DNA of 64,000 nucleotides. It comes from Sphingomonas sp. LHG3406-1. Lineage in GTDB: Bacteria; Pseudomonadota; Alphaproteobacteria; Sphingomonadales; Sphingomonadaceae. The notes under the pieces are model-generated. The model searched no databases. It saw only the letters and a program-made list of their open reading frames with translations, and was not told where the DNA came from. The position numbers were made by a program, and so were the translations under genes. The stretch covers positions 1,758,501 to 1,822,500 of the forward strand of contig NZ_CP069128.1 in NCBI RefSeq assembly GCF_029637485.1. The letters are read 5' to 3'. Of the stretch, positions 17,593-26,857 are shown one piece after another; within the stretch, counting starts at the first letter, position 1, and each line of letters begins with the position of its first letter.

Positions 17593-20066
17593 GCGCGGGG
17601 CTGAGGCTCGGCCGGCGCGACCTCGCGCAGGGCATCGGCGGCCTGTGGCTGCTGCTCGCCTGCCTCACCGTCGCGGTGGCTGGCCTGGCGGCGGTGACCA
17701 GCCTGTCCAGCGCCATCAGCTCGACCATCGACGGCCAGGCCCGCGAACTGCTCGGCGGCGATCTTGCCCTTAGCGTCGCCCAGCGCGAGCCGACCGTCGA
17801 GGAACGGGCCGCCATCGCGCGGCTCGGCACGGTGCGGGAAAGCATCACGCTGCGCAGCACCGCCCAGGTGAACGGACAGACGGCCCTGGTCGACCTGTCC
17901 GGCATCGACGAGGGCTGGCCAGCAGCGGGCAAGGTCACGCTCTCCGCCGGACGAATGCCGCGGGGCGGCGGCGAGGTGGCGATCGGCCGCGAGCTGGCCG
18001 AACGATACTCGCTGCGGCTCGGAAGCCCGGTCCGGCTCGGTTTCGCCGACCTGCGGGTCAGCGGGATCATCGAGGCGCTTCCTGCACCCTCGGGCTTCGC
18101 CCTCGCGCCGCCGGTCCTGGTCGGCAAGGCCGGGCTCGACGCCACGCGCCTGGTCCAGCCTGGCAGCCTCTACACTACCACCTACCGGATTGCGCTTCCG
18201 ACCGGTGCCGAGTCCGAGGCGATCGGCGAGGCGTTCCAGCAGCGCTTCCCCGAAGGCGGCTGGCGGGTGACCGACAAGGGCGATGCCGCGGCGGGCACGC
18301 GCCGCTTTACCGACCGGACCGGGCAGATGCTGCTGCTGATCGCGCTCGGCGCGCTTGGCATCGGAAGCATCGGAATCGCTTCGGCCGCGGGTGCTTTCGC
18401 TGCCTCGCGCCGATCGACCATCGCCATCCTCAAGGTCCATGGCGCCGGCCGCCGCGACCTGCTGGTGATGCTCGGCACCAGCGTCGCCATTCTCGCCGCC
18501 ACCGCCATCCTGCTCGGCCTGCTGATTGGGGCGACGGTGCCGGCGATCGTCGGCCGGGCCGCCGCCGACCTGCTCCCGGTCGCGCCCGATCCGAGCCCGC
18601 AATGGGGCGCGCTCGGCCAGTCGGCGGTGTTTGGCCTCCTCGTCACCATTGCCGCCGCCTGGACGCCGCTCGCCCGCGCCGCCCGCGCGCGGCCGGCCTC
18701 GGTCCTGCGCGGCGACGTCGAGGAGCGCGGCGCGGGGATTCGCGACCTGCTCGTTCCGCTCATCGCCGCCGCGGCTGTCGCCGCGCTCGCCATCCTCACC
18801 TCGGGCGATGCCGTGGTGACCGCCTTCACCATCGCTGGTGGACTGATCCTCGCCTTCCTGTTCGCCGGGGCAGGCTGGCTGCTCGCGCGGACGGCGCGGG
18901 CGATCGGCGGGCGCGGCGGTCCGCTCACCCGCCTCGGCCTTGCCGCGCTGCACCGGCCGGGCGCCGCCACCGTCCGGCTCAGCGTCGCGCTCGGGCTCGG
19001 CCTTGCCCTGCTGGTCGCGCTTGCAGGGATCGGCGGCAGCGTCCGGGCCGAGCTTGGCGGCAACATCCCGACCAAGGCGCCGGCGCTGTTCATGCTCGAC
19101 ATTCCGGCCAGCGAGGAAACCCGCTTCCGCGCGCTTGGGCAGCGCCACCTGCCCGGTGCGGAGCTCCGCCTCGTGCCCTCCCTGCGCGGGCCCGTCACCG
19201 CCCTCAATGGGCAGCCCGTCTCCGCGCTCAAGTCCATTCCCGAGGGCGCGTGGATCCTGCGCGGCGATCGCGGTCTCACCTTCGCCGGCGAGCTTCCGCC
19301 CGGAAACGAGGTGGTCGAGGGCCAATGGTGGCCTGCCAATTACAGCGGCCCGCCGCTGGTCAGCCTCGACATCGAGGCGGCGCGGGCACTCAACCTAAAG
19401 ATCGGCGACACCATGACCATCGCCGTGCTCGGTTCGCCGATCGAGGCGCGGATCGCCAGCTTCCGGACGATCGACTGGCGCAGCTTCGGCTTCAACTTCG
19501 CCATCATCTTCGCGCCCGGCACGCTCGAGCAGGCGCCCTACACGCTGATGGCGACCGCGGCGCCGGAGCAGGGCACGTCGACCCTCGCCTTCGAGCGGGC
19601 GCTGGCGGCCGAACTGCCGATGGTCAGCACGATACGGGTCAGCGATGTGGTCGAGCGGGTGACGACGATCCTCGAAGGCCTCGATTCGGCCATCCGCCTG
19701 GCCACCCTTGTCGCCATCCTGATCGGTGTGACAGTCCTCGCCGGGGCGGTCGCAGCCACGCGCCGTACGCGGGCCCGGGAGAGCGTGCTGCTCAAGCTGG
19801 TCGGCGCCACCCGCGGGCAGGTACTGACAGCGCAGGGGATCGAGTTCGCGAGCATGAGCGGCGGCATCGTCCTGCTCGCCTTCCTGACCGGAAGCGCGGC
19901 AGCCTGGGCGGTGGTGACGCAGCTTTTCGAATTGCCGTTCCGGCCCGACTGGCCAAGCCTCCTGCTGCTTCCGATAGCCGGCATGGCGGTATCGATCCTG
20001 ACCGCGCTGGCGGCCGCCTGGCCTGCCCTCAAGGCGCGTCCGGCGACCGCGCTGCGGAGTGTCTGA
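17589..20066 (+). CDS. FtsX-like ABC permease (YbbP-like)
   Basis: This 825-residue protein has an N-terminal membrane helix, a first periplasmic domain, three helices (about residues 250-360), a central helix block and a second FtsX-type three-helix block at the C-terminus (about 700-820). That is the ten-helix duplicated layout of YbbP permeases. It should work with the ATPase just upstream, to which it is translationally coupled. Substrate is not evident; the architecture fits a mechanotransmitting or lipoprotein-type ABC system. Confidence 0.9.
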   Translation: MSAGLRLGRRDLAQGIGGLWLLLACLTVAVAGLAAVTSLSSAISSTIDGQARELLGGDLALSVAQREPTVEERAAIARLGTVRESITLRSTAQVNGQTALVDLSGIDEGWPAAGKVTLSAGRMPRGGGEVAIGRELAERYSLRLGSPVRLGFADLRVSGIIEALPAPSGFALAPPVLVGKAGLDATRLVQPGSLYTTTYRIALPTGAESEAIGEAFQQRFPEGGWRVTDKGDAAAGTRRFTDRTGQMLLLIALGALGIGSIGIASAAGAFAASRRSTIAILKVHGAGRRDLLVMLGTSVAILAATAILLGLLIGATVPAIVGRAAADLLPVAPDPSPQWGALGQSAVFGLLVTIAAAWTPLARAARARPASVLRGDVEERGAGIRDLLVPLIAAAAVAALAILTSGDAVVTAFTIAGGLILAFLFAGAGWLLARTARAIGGRGGPLTRLGLAALHRPGAATVRLSVALGLGLALLVALAGIGGSVRAELGGNIPTKAPALFMLDIPASEETRFRALGQRHLPGAELRLVPSLRGPVTALNGQPVSALKSIPEGAWILRGDRGLTFAGELPPGNEVVEGQWWPANYSGPPLVSLDIEAARALNLKIGDTMTIAVLGSPIEARIASFRTIDWRSFGFNFAIIFAPGTLEQAPYTLMATAAPEQGTSTLAFERALAAELPMVSTIRVSDVVERVTTILEGLDSAIRLATLVAILIGVTVLAGAVAATRRTRARESVLLKLVGATRGQVLTAQGIEFASMSGGIVLLAFLTGSAAAWAVVTQLFELPFRPDWPSLLLLPIAGMAVSILTALAAAWPALKARPATALRSV

Positions 20067-20093
20067 GGAGCAACAATCCCTTATTTACCAACG

Positions 20094-20119
20094 GGAACCT
20101 TCGCGGCTGCCTCGCCGTT
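20094..20119 (+). promoter_or_regulatory. EcfG-type general stress promoter
   Basis: GGAAC at 20094-20098 and CGTT at 20116-20119 are separated by exactly 17 bp, matching the alphaproteobacterial EcfG (sigma-T) consensus GGAAC-N16/17-CGTT. It lies 25 bp upstream of the small zinc-knuckle gene's ATG, with a Shine-Dalgarno-like AAAGGA between. Confidence 0.65.
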
Positions 20120-20143
20120 GAGCGCGGCTGAAAGGATGTCGTC

Positions 20144-20404
20144 ATGACCAATTTCCCGACCCTCGGAGACCTCGGCCTCAAGCACGATCCCAAGGGCCGC
20201 GGCTATCATGCCGTCTATCGCGAGCAGGAGGTCAACCACTGCCCAGGCTGCGGCCGGACGCATTGGCTGATCGGACGTGTGTCGGCGGAATGTGCCTTCT
20301 GTGCCACGGCCCTGCCGCTGGCCGAAGCCAGCACGCGGCATCACAACGGCCCCGCGATCATCCAGCACCGCAATCGCAATCAGGGACACGCCTGGGCAGC
20401 GTAA
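20144..20404 (+). CDS. Small conserved-looking CxxC/CxxC protein, probably stress-induced
   Basis: This 86-residue soluble protein has two cysteine pairs, C33-x2-C36 (HCPGCGR) and C50-x2-C53 (CAFC), spaced like a small zinc ribbon, and a His/Asn-rich C-terminus. I do not recognise a named family. The ATG at 20144 has an AAAGGA ribosome-binding site 8 bp upstream, and a consensus EcfG promoter lies just before it, so induction in the general stress response is inferred. It is monocistronic, with a convergent cyclophilin gene downstream. Confidence 0.78.
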   Translation: MTNFPTLGDLGLKHDPKGRGYHAVYREQEVNHCPGCGRTHWLIGRVSAECAFCATALPLAEASTRHHNGPAIIQHRNRNQGHAWAA

Positions 20405-20469
20405 CGCCACGTCCCCGCGGCACCAGGGAAGGAGCGCGGCTCTGCTCCGCGCCCGCCGTATGGGGACGA

Positions 20470-21354
20470 CTAACGCAGGGAAGATGGCGCCGGTGTCCGC
20501 CTGACGGGCACCGGCGCATTGCATAGGTCGACCCCGCCCGCGGGCACGTTGAAGAAGGCGTCCTTGCGGTTGGCCCGCGCGCGGACATAGGCGCCGAAGC
20601 TGGCGCTCGCCGTACGCATCACCTGGAAGCTCGGGCGGTCCGCTGCCGGCAGCGCCGACGCCAGCCGCACGGAACGGATCATCCGCGCGACCGAGCCGGT
20701 CTTGTAGAAGCCCAGCGCCTCGGTCCCGCGCGGCAGGGCCGACATCTGCTCAATCCCCTCGACCACCCGTCCGACGAGTGCGATGTTGAGATCAAGGTGT
20801 CGGGGAGCATGTCCGATCACCGCGTAGAGCTCGCCGCCCATGCCGGTGTCCGGAGCCATGTCGCGGCCGACCCCGACCATGCCGTAGCAATGGGTGAGGT
20901 TGGCGCGGCCGGTCTTCGGGTTCCAGGCGACCGGCCAGCCAAGCGCATGGCCGACGCGGGGCGCGTAATTGTCGAGGAAGCCGAGCGGCCTGACAGTCAG
21001 TCCCCGCAGCGGGCGGTCATATTCGGCCGGCGGCTTCTGGATAACGCTGGCGGGCACCTTGGGGCCGCCTTCGTTGACGCCCCATTGCGCGACATAATTG
21101 TCCTGCACGCGGTAGATGCTCGAGCCGGTCCAGTAGCCTGCGGTCGCAAGCGCACGGATGTTGGCGACGTGCACCGGCGCAAAGGCCGGCGCGAGCTCGA
21201 TCACCGTCCGCCCGCCGCCCTCATAGTCGATCACCAGCAGATCGTCGGGCTTCACCGCCTGCCACGCCGCGGCGGGCGCCTGGGCGACGATCTCGGACGG
21301 GGTGAGCGGCTTGGCGGCGGTGGCCTGGACGGCAAGGGCGAGGAGAAGGCTCAT
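20470..21354 (-). CDS. Cyclophilin-type peptidylprolyl isomerase, divergent
   Basis: This 294-residue exported protein has a very short signal-like N-terminus (MSLLLALAVQATAAKP) and a cyclophilin-like core: NIRALATAGYWTGSSIYRVQDNYVAQWG, THCYGMVGVGRD and DLNIALVGRVVEGIEQMSALPRG. Spacing between the blocks is larger than in classical cyclophilins, and the C-terminal 70 residues are outside the domain. Catalytic competence is uncertain. It is divergent from purT with only 14 bp between the starts, so their promoters must overlap. Confidence 0.82.
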   Translation of the reverse strand: MSLLLALAVQATAAKPLTPSEIVAQAPAAAWQAVKPDDLLVIDYEGGGRTVIELAPAFAPVHVANIRALATAGYWTGSSIYRVQDNYVAQWGVNEGGPKVPASVIQKPPAEYDRPLRGLTVRPLGFLDNYAPRVGHALGWPVAWNPKTGRANLTHCYGMVGVGRDMAPDTGMGGELYAVIGHAPRHLDLNIALVGRVVEGIEQMSALPRGTEALGFYKTGSVARMIRSVRLASALPAADRPSFQVMRTASASFGAYVRARANRKDAFFNVPAGGVDLCNAPVPVRRTPAPSSLR

Positions 21355-21368
21355 GCCCGCACCCTATC

Positions 21369-22577
21369 GTGCGCCGCACGCTTGCGGTAGGCACCCCGTC
21401 CATGTTCCTCGCCAAGCTCATGCTGCTCGGATCCGGCGAACTGGGCCGGGAGTTCGCCATCGCCGCCAAACGCCTCGGCTGCGCGGTCGTCGCCTGCGAC
21501 CGCTATGCCGACGCACCTGCCATGCAGGTCGCCGACACCTTCGAGGTCTTCTCCATGCTCGACGGCGCGGCGCTGCGCAGCGCGGTCGAGAAGCATCGCC
21601 CCGATTACATCGTGCCCGAGATTGAGGCGATCGACACGGCGACGCTGGCGGCGCTCGAAGGCGAGGGCTGGCATGTGGTGCCGTCCGCCAAGGCGGCGCA
21701 GCTGACCATGAACCGCGACGGCATCCGCCGCTTCGCCGCCGAGGAGCTGGGTCTTACCACCAGCCGCTACCGCTTCGCGGAAAGCGAGGAGGAGGCGCTG
21801 GCCGCCGCCGAGTTTGTCGGCCTGCCCTGCGTGATCAAGCCGGTCATGTCCTCGTCGGGCAAGGGGCAGAGCACCGCCTCCAGCCCGGACGAAGTCCGCA
21901 CCTCCTTCCGCTACGCCATCGAGAAGATGCGCGGCGACCGGCCGCGGGTGATCGTCGAGGAATTCATCCGCTTCGAGAGCGAGATCACGCTGCTGACCGT
22001 GGCCGCAGCGGACGGCATCCACTTCTGCGCCCCCATCGGTCACCGGCAGGAGGCCGGCGACTATCGCGAGAGCTGGCAGCCGGCGGCGCTGCCGGCCGAC
22101 GTGCTGGACAGTGCCCGGCAGCAGGCCGCCACCATCGTGGCGGCACTTGGCGGGCGCGGGCTGTTCGGAGTGGAGTTCTTCATCGCCGGCGATCGTGCCA
22201 TCTTCTCCGAGCTCAGCCCCAGGCCGCACGACACGGGCATGGTGACGCTGGTCGGCCAGGAGCCGAACGAGTTCGAGCTGCACCTTCGCGCCATACTCGG
22301 CCTGCCGGTCGCGCCGATCCTGCAGCGTGGGCCGAGCGCCTCGGCGGTGATCCTGGCCGACCGTCCCTCGTCGAATTTCCGCTTCGATGGTGTTGCGAAG
22401 GCGCTTGCGCTTGGCCGTCCGGAAACCCCGGTCGACCTTCGGCTGTTCGGTAAGCCGGAGACTTTGGTCAACCGCCGCATGGGCGTCGCCCTCGCCCGTG
22501 CCGGCAGTGTCGATGAAGCGGTCGCGCTGGCCACGGCTGCCGCGGCGGCGGTGTCGATCGACTATGAGGAGAATTGA
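21369..22577 (+). CDS. purT: Formate-dependent phosphoribosylglycinamide formyltransferase
   Basis: This 402-residue ATP-grasp enzyme makes formyl-GAR from GAR, formate and ATP, the folate-independent route for step three of purine synthesis. Signatures are MLLGSGELGREFAIAAKRLG, PEIEAIDT, CVIKPVMSSSGKGQS and FFIAGDRAIFSELSPRPHDTGMVT. The GTG at 21369 is kept because GTP-x-ARLMLL-like residues precede the first domain as in other PurT proteins; an in-frame ATG at 21402 is the alternative. The small lipoprotein gene follows after two bases. Confidence 0.95.
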   Translation: MRRTLAVGTPSMFLAKLMLLGSGELGREFAIAAKRLGCAVVACDRYADAPAMQVADTFEVFSMLDGAALRSAVEKHRPDYIVPEIEAIDTATLAALEGEGWHVVPSAKAAQLTMNRDGIRRFAAEELGLTTSRYRFAESEEEALAAAEFVGLPCVIKPVMSSSGKGQSTASSPDEVRTSFRYAIEKMRGDRPRVIVEEFIRFESEITLLTVAAADGIHFCAPIGHRQEAGDYRESWQPAALPADVLDSARQQAATIVAALGGRGLFGVEFFIAGDRAIFSELSPRPHDTGMVTLVGQEPNEFELHLRAILGLPVAPILQRGPSASAVILADRPSSNFRFDGVAKALALGRPETPVDLRLFGKPETLVNRRMGVALARAGSVDEAVALATAAAAAVSIDYEEN

Positions 22578-22579
22578 AC

Positions 22580-22996
22580 ATGCGTCTGCCGGTCCTTGCC
22601 CTAGCCGCCCTGACCCTTGCCGCATGCGGGAGCGGAGGCGGCGGCACCGAGCAGGCCGCGACCAACACGATGGACATCTCCGTCCGCAGCGAGGAGCAGA
22701 ACCGGCTCCACCAGTTGCCCGACCTTTACCGCGACATCGCCCTGAAGCGCGCCATCCTCGCCAGCGGGCTGCGCTGCAAGCGGGTGGTCCGCTCCGGCTA
22801 CGTGGCCGAGTATAACAAGCTGTCGATGTGGTCGGCGGACTGCGACGACAATCGCAGCTGGGGCATCTTTGTCGGCCCTGACGGCAGCGCGCAGGTCCGC
22901 CCGTGCAGCGACATGACCCGCTTCAAGCTTCCGGATTGCCGGATTGCGGAAGATCCCAGCGGCCGCACGGCGAGGGGTATCCCGAAGCAGAGCTGA
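22580..22996 (+). CDS. Small lipoprotein of unknown function
   Basis: This 138-residue protein starts with a lipoprotein signal whose lipobox LAAC places the acylated cysteine at residue 16, followed by a Gly-rich linker. The mature part holds four further cysteines (RCKR, ADCD, RPCS, PDCR), likely two disulfides in the periplasm. No family recognised. It follows purT almost directly and is probably co-transcribed. A TTG six bases upstream, overlapping the purT stop, is a possible alternative start. Confidence 0.75.
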   Translation: MRLPVLALAALTLAACGSGGGGTEQAATNTMDISVRSEEQNRLHQLPDLYRDIALKRAILASGLRCKRVVRSGYVAEYNKLSMWSADCDDNRSWGIFVGPDGSAQVRPCSDMTRFKLPDCRIAEDPSGRTARGIPKQS

Positions 22997-23028
22997 TCAA
23001 CTGGCCTCCGGCATTCGCCGGAGAACAG

Positions 23029-23313
23029 TCAGTCGCAGCGGCGGCTTTCCTTGAACTCGCCGGTTGCGCTCTTCTCGCGGATGACGATGCAATTGCCCTG
23101 CTTGCTCTCTTCGCGCCAGCTGCCGTCCGCGTTCCTGACGCGGTTCGACGGCTTGGGAACGCGCTGGCCGTTGCAGATCATGTAGTTCATGCCCGGCGGC
23201 GAGACGCAGCCCGGATTGGACGACTGGGCCGCCGCCGAATCCGGCACGGCCGCAAGCCCAATCCCGGCCGCGGCAATCGCGGTGGCAATGGTGGTACGGA
23301 CGAACATGCGCAT
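23029..23313 (-). CDS. Small exported cysteine-containing protein
   Basis: This 94-residue protein has a clear Sec signal peptide (residues 1-29, ending SAAAQ) and a mature domain of about 65 residues with four cysteines (PGCVSP, MICNGQ, GNCIVI and RRCD at the C-terminus), suggesting two disulfides. I do not recognise the family. It stands alone between the convergent lipoprotein gene and the rpmJ terminator region. Confidence 0.7.
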   Translation of the reverse strand: MRMFVRTTIATAIAAAGIGLAAVPDSAAAQSSNPGCVSPPGMNYMICNGQRVPKPSNRVRNADGSWREESKQGNCIVIREKSATGEFKESRRCD

Positions 23314-23346
23314 CGAATCGGCTCCTCTAGGGAGCCCGATATAGGA

Positions 23347-23388
23347 AAAGCGACCTGAACCGTCGATGACGGCAGGCCGCTCTTTTTT
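23347..23388. terminator. Imperfect hairpin with T6, downstream of rpmJ
   Basis: An interrupted stem (agcg-cctg-ccgtc with bulges) is followed by six Ts on the plus strand and by TTTTCC on the minus strand. It lies between rpmJ and the small exported protein gene. It probably ends rpmJ transcription; the bulges lower confidence. Confidence 0.45.
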
Positions 23389-23426
23389 GCCGATGGGTTG
23401 AGCCGGCCGGTTAAGGCCGGTTCAGC

Positions 23427-23552
23427 TCAGCCCTGGCGCGCCTTGAAGCGGCGGTTCGTCTTGTTGATGACGTAGGTCCGGCCGCGACGACGGATCACGC
23501 GGCAATCCCGGTGGCGATCCTTGAGGCTCTTGAGCGAATTGCGAATCTTCAT
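23427..23552 (-). CDS. rpmJ: 50S ribosomal protein bL36, cysteine-poor form
   Basis: This 41-codon gene encodes [14 protein letters not shown], then [17 protein letters not shown] and a C-terminus ending RFKARQG. That is bL36 of the C-minus type, which lacks the four-residue zinc site of the C-plus form (only one of its cysteines remains). This is the normal alphaproteobacterial version. bL36 binds 23S rRNA late in large-subunit assembly. It stands alone, followed by an M28 peptidase gene on the same strand upstream. Confidence 0.95.
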   Translation of the reverse strand: MKIRNSLKSLKDRHRDCRVIRRRGRTYVINKTNRRFKARQG

Positions 23553-23658
23553 GGCGGGTGGACCCGTCTCTCTAATCTTGGTTGTCAGCTGACGCCCCGG
23601 AAGGCTTGCGGTGCGCCCCTATGGGAGGCGCCCCGCAGAGTCAAGGTTGGCGGGCGCC

Positions 23659-25290
23659 TCAGCGGCTGAGCTTGGGCTGGTTGGCGCCGAAGCTCCTGCC
23701 GAAATAGCTGTCGGCATACCAGCGCGGCCGCTCGGCCGCGTCGGCGAGCTGCCGGGCGATGCGGTAGTTGAGCTCGCCGAAGCGCGCGCCCGCCTGCCAG
23801 TCGATCCCCTGCTTCACGTCGTCGCACGGCGAATGGTAGCAGCCGCCGCCGAGGAACTTCTTCCACTGCGCCTCGCCTCCATTGGCATAGCCGGTCATCA
23901 GGAAGACGCTGGGCACGCCGCGGGTGACGAAGCGGTAATGGTCGGAACGGACGAACAGGCCCTGTTCCGGCATCGGGTCGGCCGAGGCGGTCACCTGCAT
24001 CGAGCGGCCGGCGGCATCGACGGCCTGGACGATGTTGCTGTGCTCCGCGCCGAACGGGATCACGTCCTGGAACGGATAGAGCAGCAAGGGCATGTCGAGG
24101 TTCACCAGCGCCGCGATCTGCTGCAGCGGCACCGTCGGCTTGGTCGCATAATAGTCCGCGCCGACCAGCCCGAGCTCCTCGCCGGTGACGGCCAGGAACA
24201 TGAGGGTGCGGCGCGAAGGCTTGCCGGAAGTGACGAACGCCCGGGCCGTCTCGATCATGGTGGCGACGCCGCTGGCATTGTCGAGCGTGCCATTGTTGAT
24301 CGCATCATCGCCCGCCTTGGCGTTCTTGCGGACGCCGATGTGGTCGAGGTGGCCCATCAGCGCGACATGCTCGGCGGCGAGCTTCGGATCGCTCCCGGGC
24401 AGCAGGCCGATCACCTGCGGGCTGGTGAAGTCGCTCCATTCGCTCGTCGCGCGGACCGTGAGCCGCCCGGTCAGCGGGAATCCCTTGGGCGAGCGGCCTT
24501 CGCGCGCTTCGGCCTGGACCGCGGCGAGGTTCTGGCGGGCGCCGGCGAACAGCCGCTCGGCGGTCGCCTGGGTGAGGGACATCCTCAGCAGGCCAGAGGC
24601 GGCCCCCTGCCCGCTGCCGCCCTTGCCGTCCGCCCAGCTGGTGAGCGGACGCGCGGCGATCACCGACGGCGGCGCCCAGGCACTGGCAGCGGCGTTGGTC
24701 GGAATCTCGAGAAAGCCGACGGCGCCACGCGCGGCCGCCATCTGCGCCTTGACCGAGCCGATGTGCGAGGCGACGTCGGACCGCAGCCCCTTGGGCGCCC
24801 CCCCGAGCGCGACGACGATCTTCCCCTTCGCGTTGACGCCTGCGTAATCGTTGATGCCGAGCACCGGATCGGCGATGCCGAAGCCGACGAACACGAAATC
24901 GGCCGCCACGTCGGTCTGCTTGTTGACCAGGTTCGGCCGGATGGCGATGTCGACGCCCTGCTGGAGCGTGACCGCGGCGCCCTTGGCGGCGAAGCTGACG
25001 CTCGGCGTTCCGGAAATGGTCGCGCGGCGGAACGGCACCTGCTGGTACCAGCTGCCATTCTCGCCGCCGGGCTTCAGGCCGAGGGACTGAAACTGGCTGA
25101 CGACATAGCCGGCGGCGATCTCATGGCCGCGGCTCCCGGTATCGCGCCCCTCGAGGAGGTCGCTCGACAGGAACTCGACATGGGCGCGCACCCGGTCGGC
25201 CGCCGACGCCTGGGCAATGGTGTCGGAAGGCTGGGCGGCGCCGATCAGCGCGAAGGCGAGCGGCAGGGCGGCGAACGTGGTCAGGCGCAA
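23659..25290 (-). CDS. M28 family zinc aminopeptidase with PA-domain insert
   Basis: This 543-residue exported peptidase has a signal peptide (residues 1-19), an insert resembling a protease-associated domain (about 110-280), and an M28 core. Metal and catalytic residues are visible: H314 in LMGHLDHIG, D337 in GTLDNASG, the EE pair 371-372 in VTGEELGLVGA, D399 in VNLDM and H486 in CYHSPCDD. It should release N-terminal amino acids in the periplasm. It is 10 bp downstream of galE on the same strand, possibly co-transcribed. Confidence 0.92.
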   Translation of the reverse strand: MRLTTFAALPLAFALIGAAQPSDTIAQASAADRVRAHVEFLSSDLLEGRDTGSRGHEIAAGYVVSQFQSLGLKPGGENGSWYQQVPFRRATISGTPSVSFAAKGAAVTLQQGVDIAIRPNLVNKQTDVAADFVFVGFGIADPVLGINDYAGVNAKGKIVVALGGAPKGLRSDVASHIGSVKAQMAAARGAVGFLEIPTNAAASAWAPPSVIAARPLTSWADGKGGSGQGAASGLLRMSLTQATAERLFAGARQNLAAVQAEAREGRSPKGFPLTGRLTVRATSEWSDFTSPQVIGLLPGSDPKLAAEHVALMGHLDHIGVRKNAKAGDDAINNGTLDNASGVATMIETARAFVTSGKPSRRTLMFLAVTGEELGLVGADYYATKPTVPLQQIAALVNLDMPLLLYPFQDVIPFGAEHSNIVQAVDAAGRSMQVTASADPMPEQGLFVRSDHYRFVTRGVPSVFLMTGYANGGEAQWKKFLGGGCYHSPCDDVKQGIDWQAGARFGELNYRIARQLADAAERPRWYADSYFGRSFGANQPKLSR

Positions 25291-25300
25291 GCTAATGTCC

Positions 25301-26290
25301 TCAGGCGTACAGGCGGCGTTCCCAGTCGAGCGCGCTCTGGATGATGGTGTCGGTATCGGCGAAGCGCGGTGCCCAGCCCAGCCGTTCGACCAAGCGGCGG
25401 TTGGAGGCGACGAGTTGCGGTGGATCGCCCGCGCGGCGCGGTCCCATCACCCGCGGCACCGGCGCGCCGTTCACCCGGTCGAGCGCATCCAGCATCTCGA
25501 GGACCGACGTGCCCCGGCCATAACCGCAGTTGAGGGTGAAGCTCTCCGACGGGCTGGCGATCAGGCTTTCCAGCGCCAGCACGTGCGCGCTGGCGAGGTC
25601 CGACACGTGGATATAGTCCCGAATGCAGGTGCCGTCCGGCGTCGGATAATCGGTTCCGAACACGTTGACATGGGGGCGCTTGCCTACCGCCGCCTCGCAG
25701 GCGACCTTCAGCAGGTGGGTCGCCCCCTTGCCGACCTGGCCCGAGCGGCCCTGCGGATCGGCGCCGGCGACGTTGAAGTAGCGCAGCGCGCCATAGTTGA
25801 AGGCACCGGTCGCGGCGATGTCGCGGAGCATCTGCTCGGTCATCAGCTTCGACCAGCCATAGGGGTTGATCGGGCGGGTCGGCGTGTCCTCGTCGATCGG
25901 AACCGTGTCGGGAGCGCCATAGGTCGCGGCAGTCGAGGAGAAGAGGATGTGGCGGACACCGGCCGTCATCGCCGCGCCGACCAGCGCATGGCTCGCGACC
26001 GTGTTGTTGCGATAATAGAAATGCGGATCGGAGACGCTCTCCGGCACCACGATCGACCCGGCAAAGTGCATGATCGCGCCGATGTTGCGCTCGGCCAAGA
26101 CCCGCGCCATCGCCGCGCCGTCACCGACGTCGACCTCGACCAGCTCCACCCCGTCCGGAACCGCCTCGCGGCGGCCGTTGGAAAGATTGTCGGCGACGAC
26201 GACCCGCCAGCCGGCATCGTGGAGGGCGAGGACGGCGTGGCTGCCGATGTAACCGGCACCGCCGGTGACGAGAACTGGAGGCTTGCTCAT
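25301..26290 (-). CDS. galE: UDP-glucose 4-epimerase
   Basis: This 329-residue short-chain dehydrogenase-type epimerase interconverts UDP-glucose and UDP-galactose for surface polysaccharides. The NAD motif TGGAGYIGSH is at residues 9-18, the SSTAATYG strand and the NPYGWSK catalytic Tyr/Lys pair follow, and DGTCIRDYIHVSDLASAH is GalE-specific. The ATG at 26290 is chosen over a GTG eight codons earlier. No other sugar-nucleotide genes are adjacent. Confidence 0.94.
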   Translation of the reverse strand: MSKPPVLVTGGAGYIGSHAVLALHDAGWRVVVADNLSNGRREAVPDGVELVEVDVGDGAAMARVLAERNIGAIMHFAGSIVVPESVSDPHFYYRNNTVASHALVGAAMTAGVRHILFSSTAATYGAPDTVPIDEDTPTRPINPYGWSKLMTEQMLRDIAATGAFNYGALRYFNVAGADPQGRSGQVGKGATHLLKVACEAAVGKRPHVNVFGTDYPTPDGTCIRDYIHVSDLASAHVLALESLIASPSESFTLNCGYGRGTSVLEMLDALDRVNGAPVPRVMGPRRAGDPPQLVASNRRLVERLGWAPRFADTDTIIQSALDWERRLYA

Positions 26291-26388
26291 GGTTAAGGCC
26301 GCTAGCCGCGTCACCGCGCGATGGAAAGGGCGGCGGGTGTCCTTGCTCCGACGCCTTGGTCGCGAGTGCCGTCAGGCGGGCCCGCCGG

Positions 26389-26784
26389 TCAGTTGACGCG
26401 CGTCCAGACCTGCGTCTTGCAGATGACGCCGGCAACGCAGCCGGTGACGCTCATCCGGTCGCGCGACTGCATGGTCACGGTGCTGCCGACCTTGGACCGG
26501 ACCTTGGGGACATAGACCTGGCCCTTCCAGCGGCCGGGGCCGGCCGGCTTGAGGCCAGTCAACATCTGCTCGCCTTCGAGCTGGTCGACGCCGTTCCGGG
26601 CCGCCTTGGCCTGCTGCTTGGCGCTGGCCTTGACGACCTTGCCGCACCAGCTGCTGCCGCAGGAGGCAATTTGCACCACGACCGACTTCTTGGGATTGGC
26701 CCACAAGCCCTCGATCGGGCTTTGCGCGGCAGCCGGGGCCGCGACGAGCAACAGGCTCGCACCGAGGAGAATGAGGTTTCGCAT
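26389..26784 (-). CDS. DUF2147 exported protein
   Basis: This 131-residue protein has a signal peptide (residues 1-21) and a DUF2147-type domain beginning SPIEGLWANPKKSVVVQIASCG. It also has GCVAGVICKTQVWTRV at the C-terminus and four cysteines. DUF2147 proteins are small lipocalin-like periplasmic proteins of unknown role, often seen near DNA-damage or envelope genes. It is monocistronic with the mutasome operon ending 74 bp away on the same strand. Confidence 0.85.
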   Translation of the reverse strand: MRNLILLGASLLLVAAPAAAQSPIEGLWANPKKSVVVQIASCGSSWCGKVVKASAKQQAKAARNGVDQLEGEQMLTGLKPAGPGRWKGQVYVPKVRSKVGSTVTMQSRDRMSVTGCVAGVICKTQVWTRVN

Positions 26785-26857
26785 AACGTTCTTATAGCAT
26801 CCGCGGCTTGCGCTAACCTTGCCGAAGCATGGCGGGAATGTGGCAGGCGACGCCCGG

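Noticed and set aside
20434..20452. A small GC hairpin between the zinc-knuckle gene and the cyclophilin gene.
   Set aside because: There is no T-run on either strand, so a terminator call is not supported.
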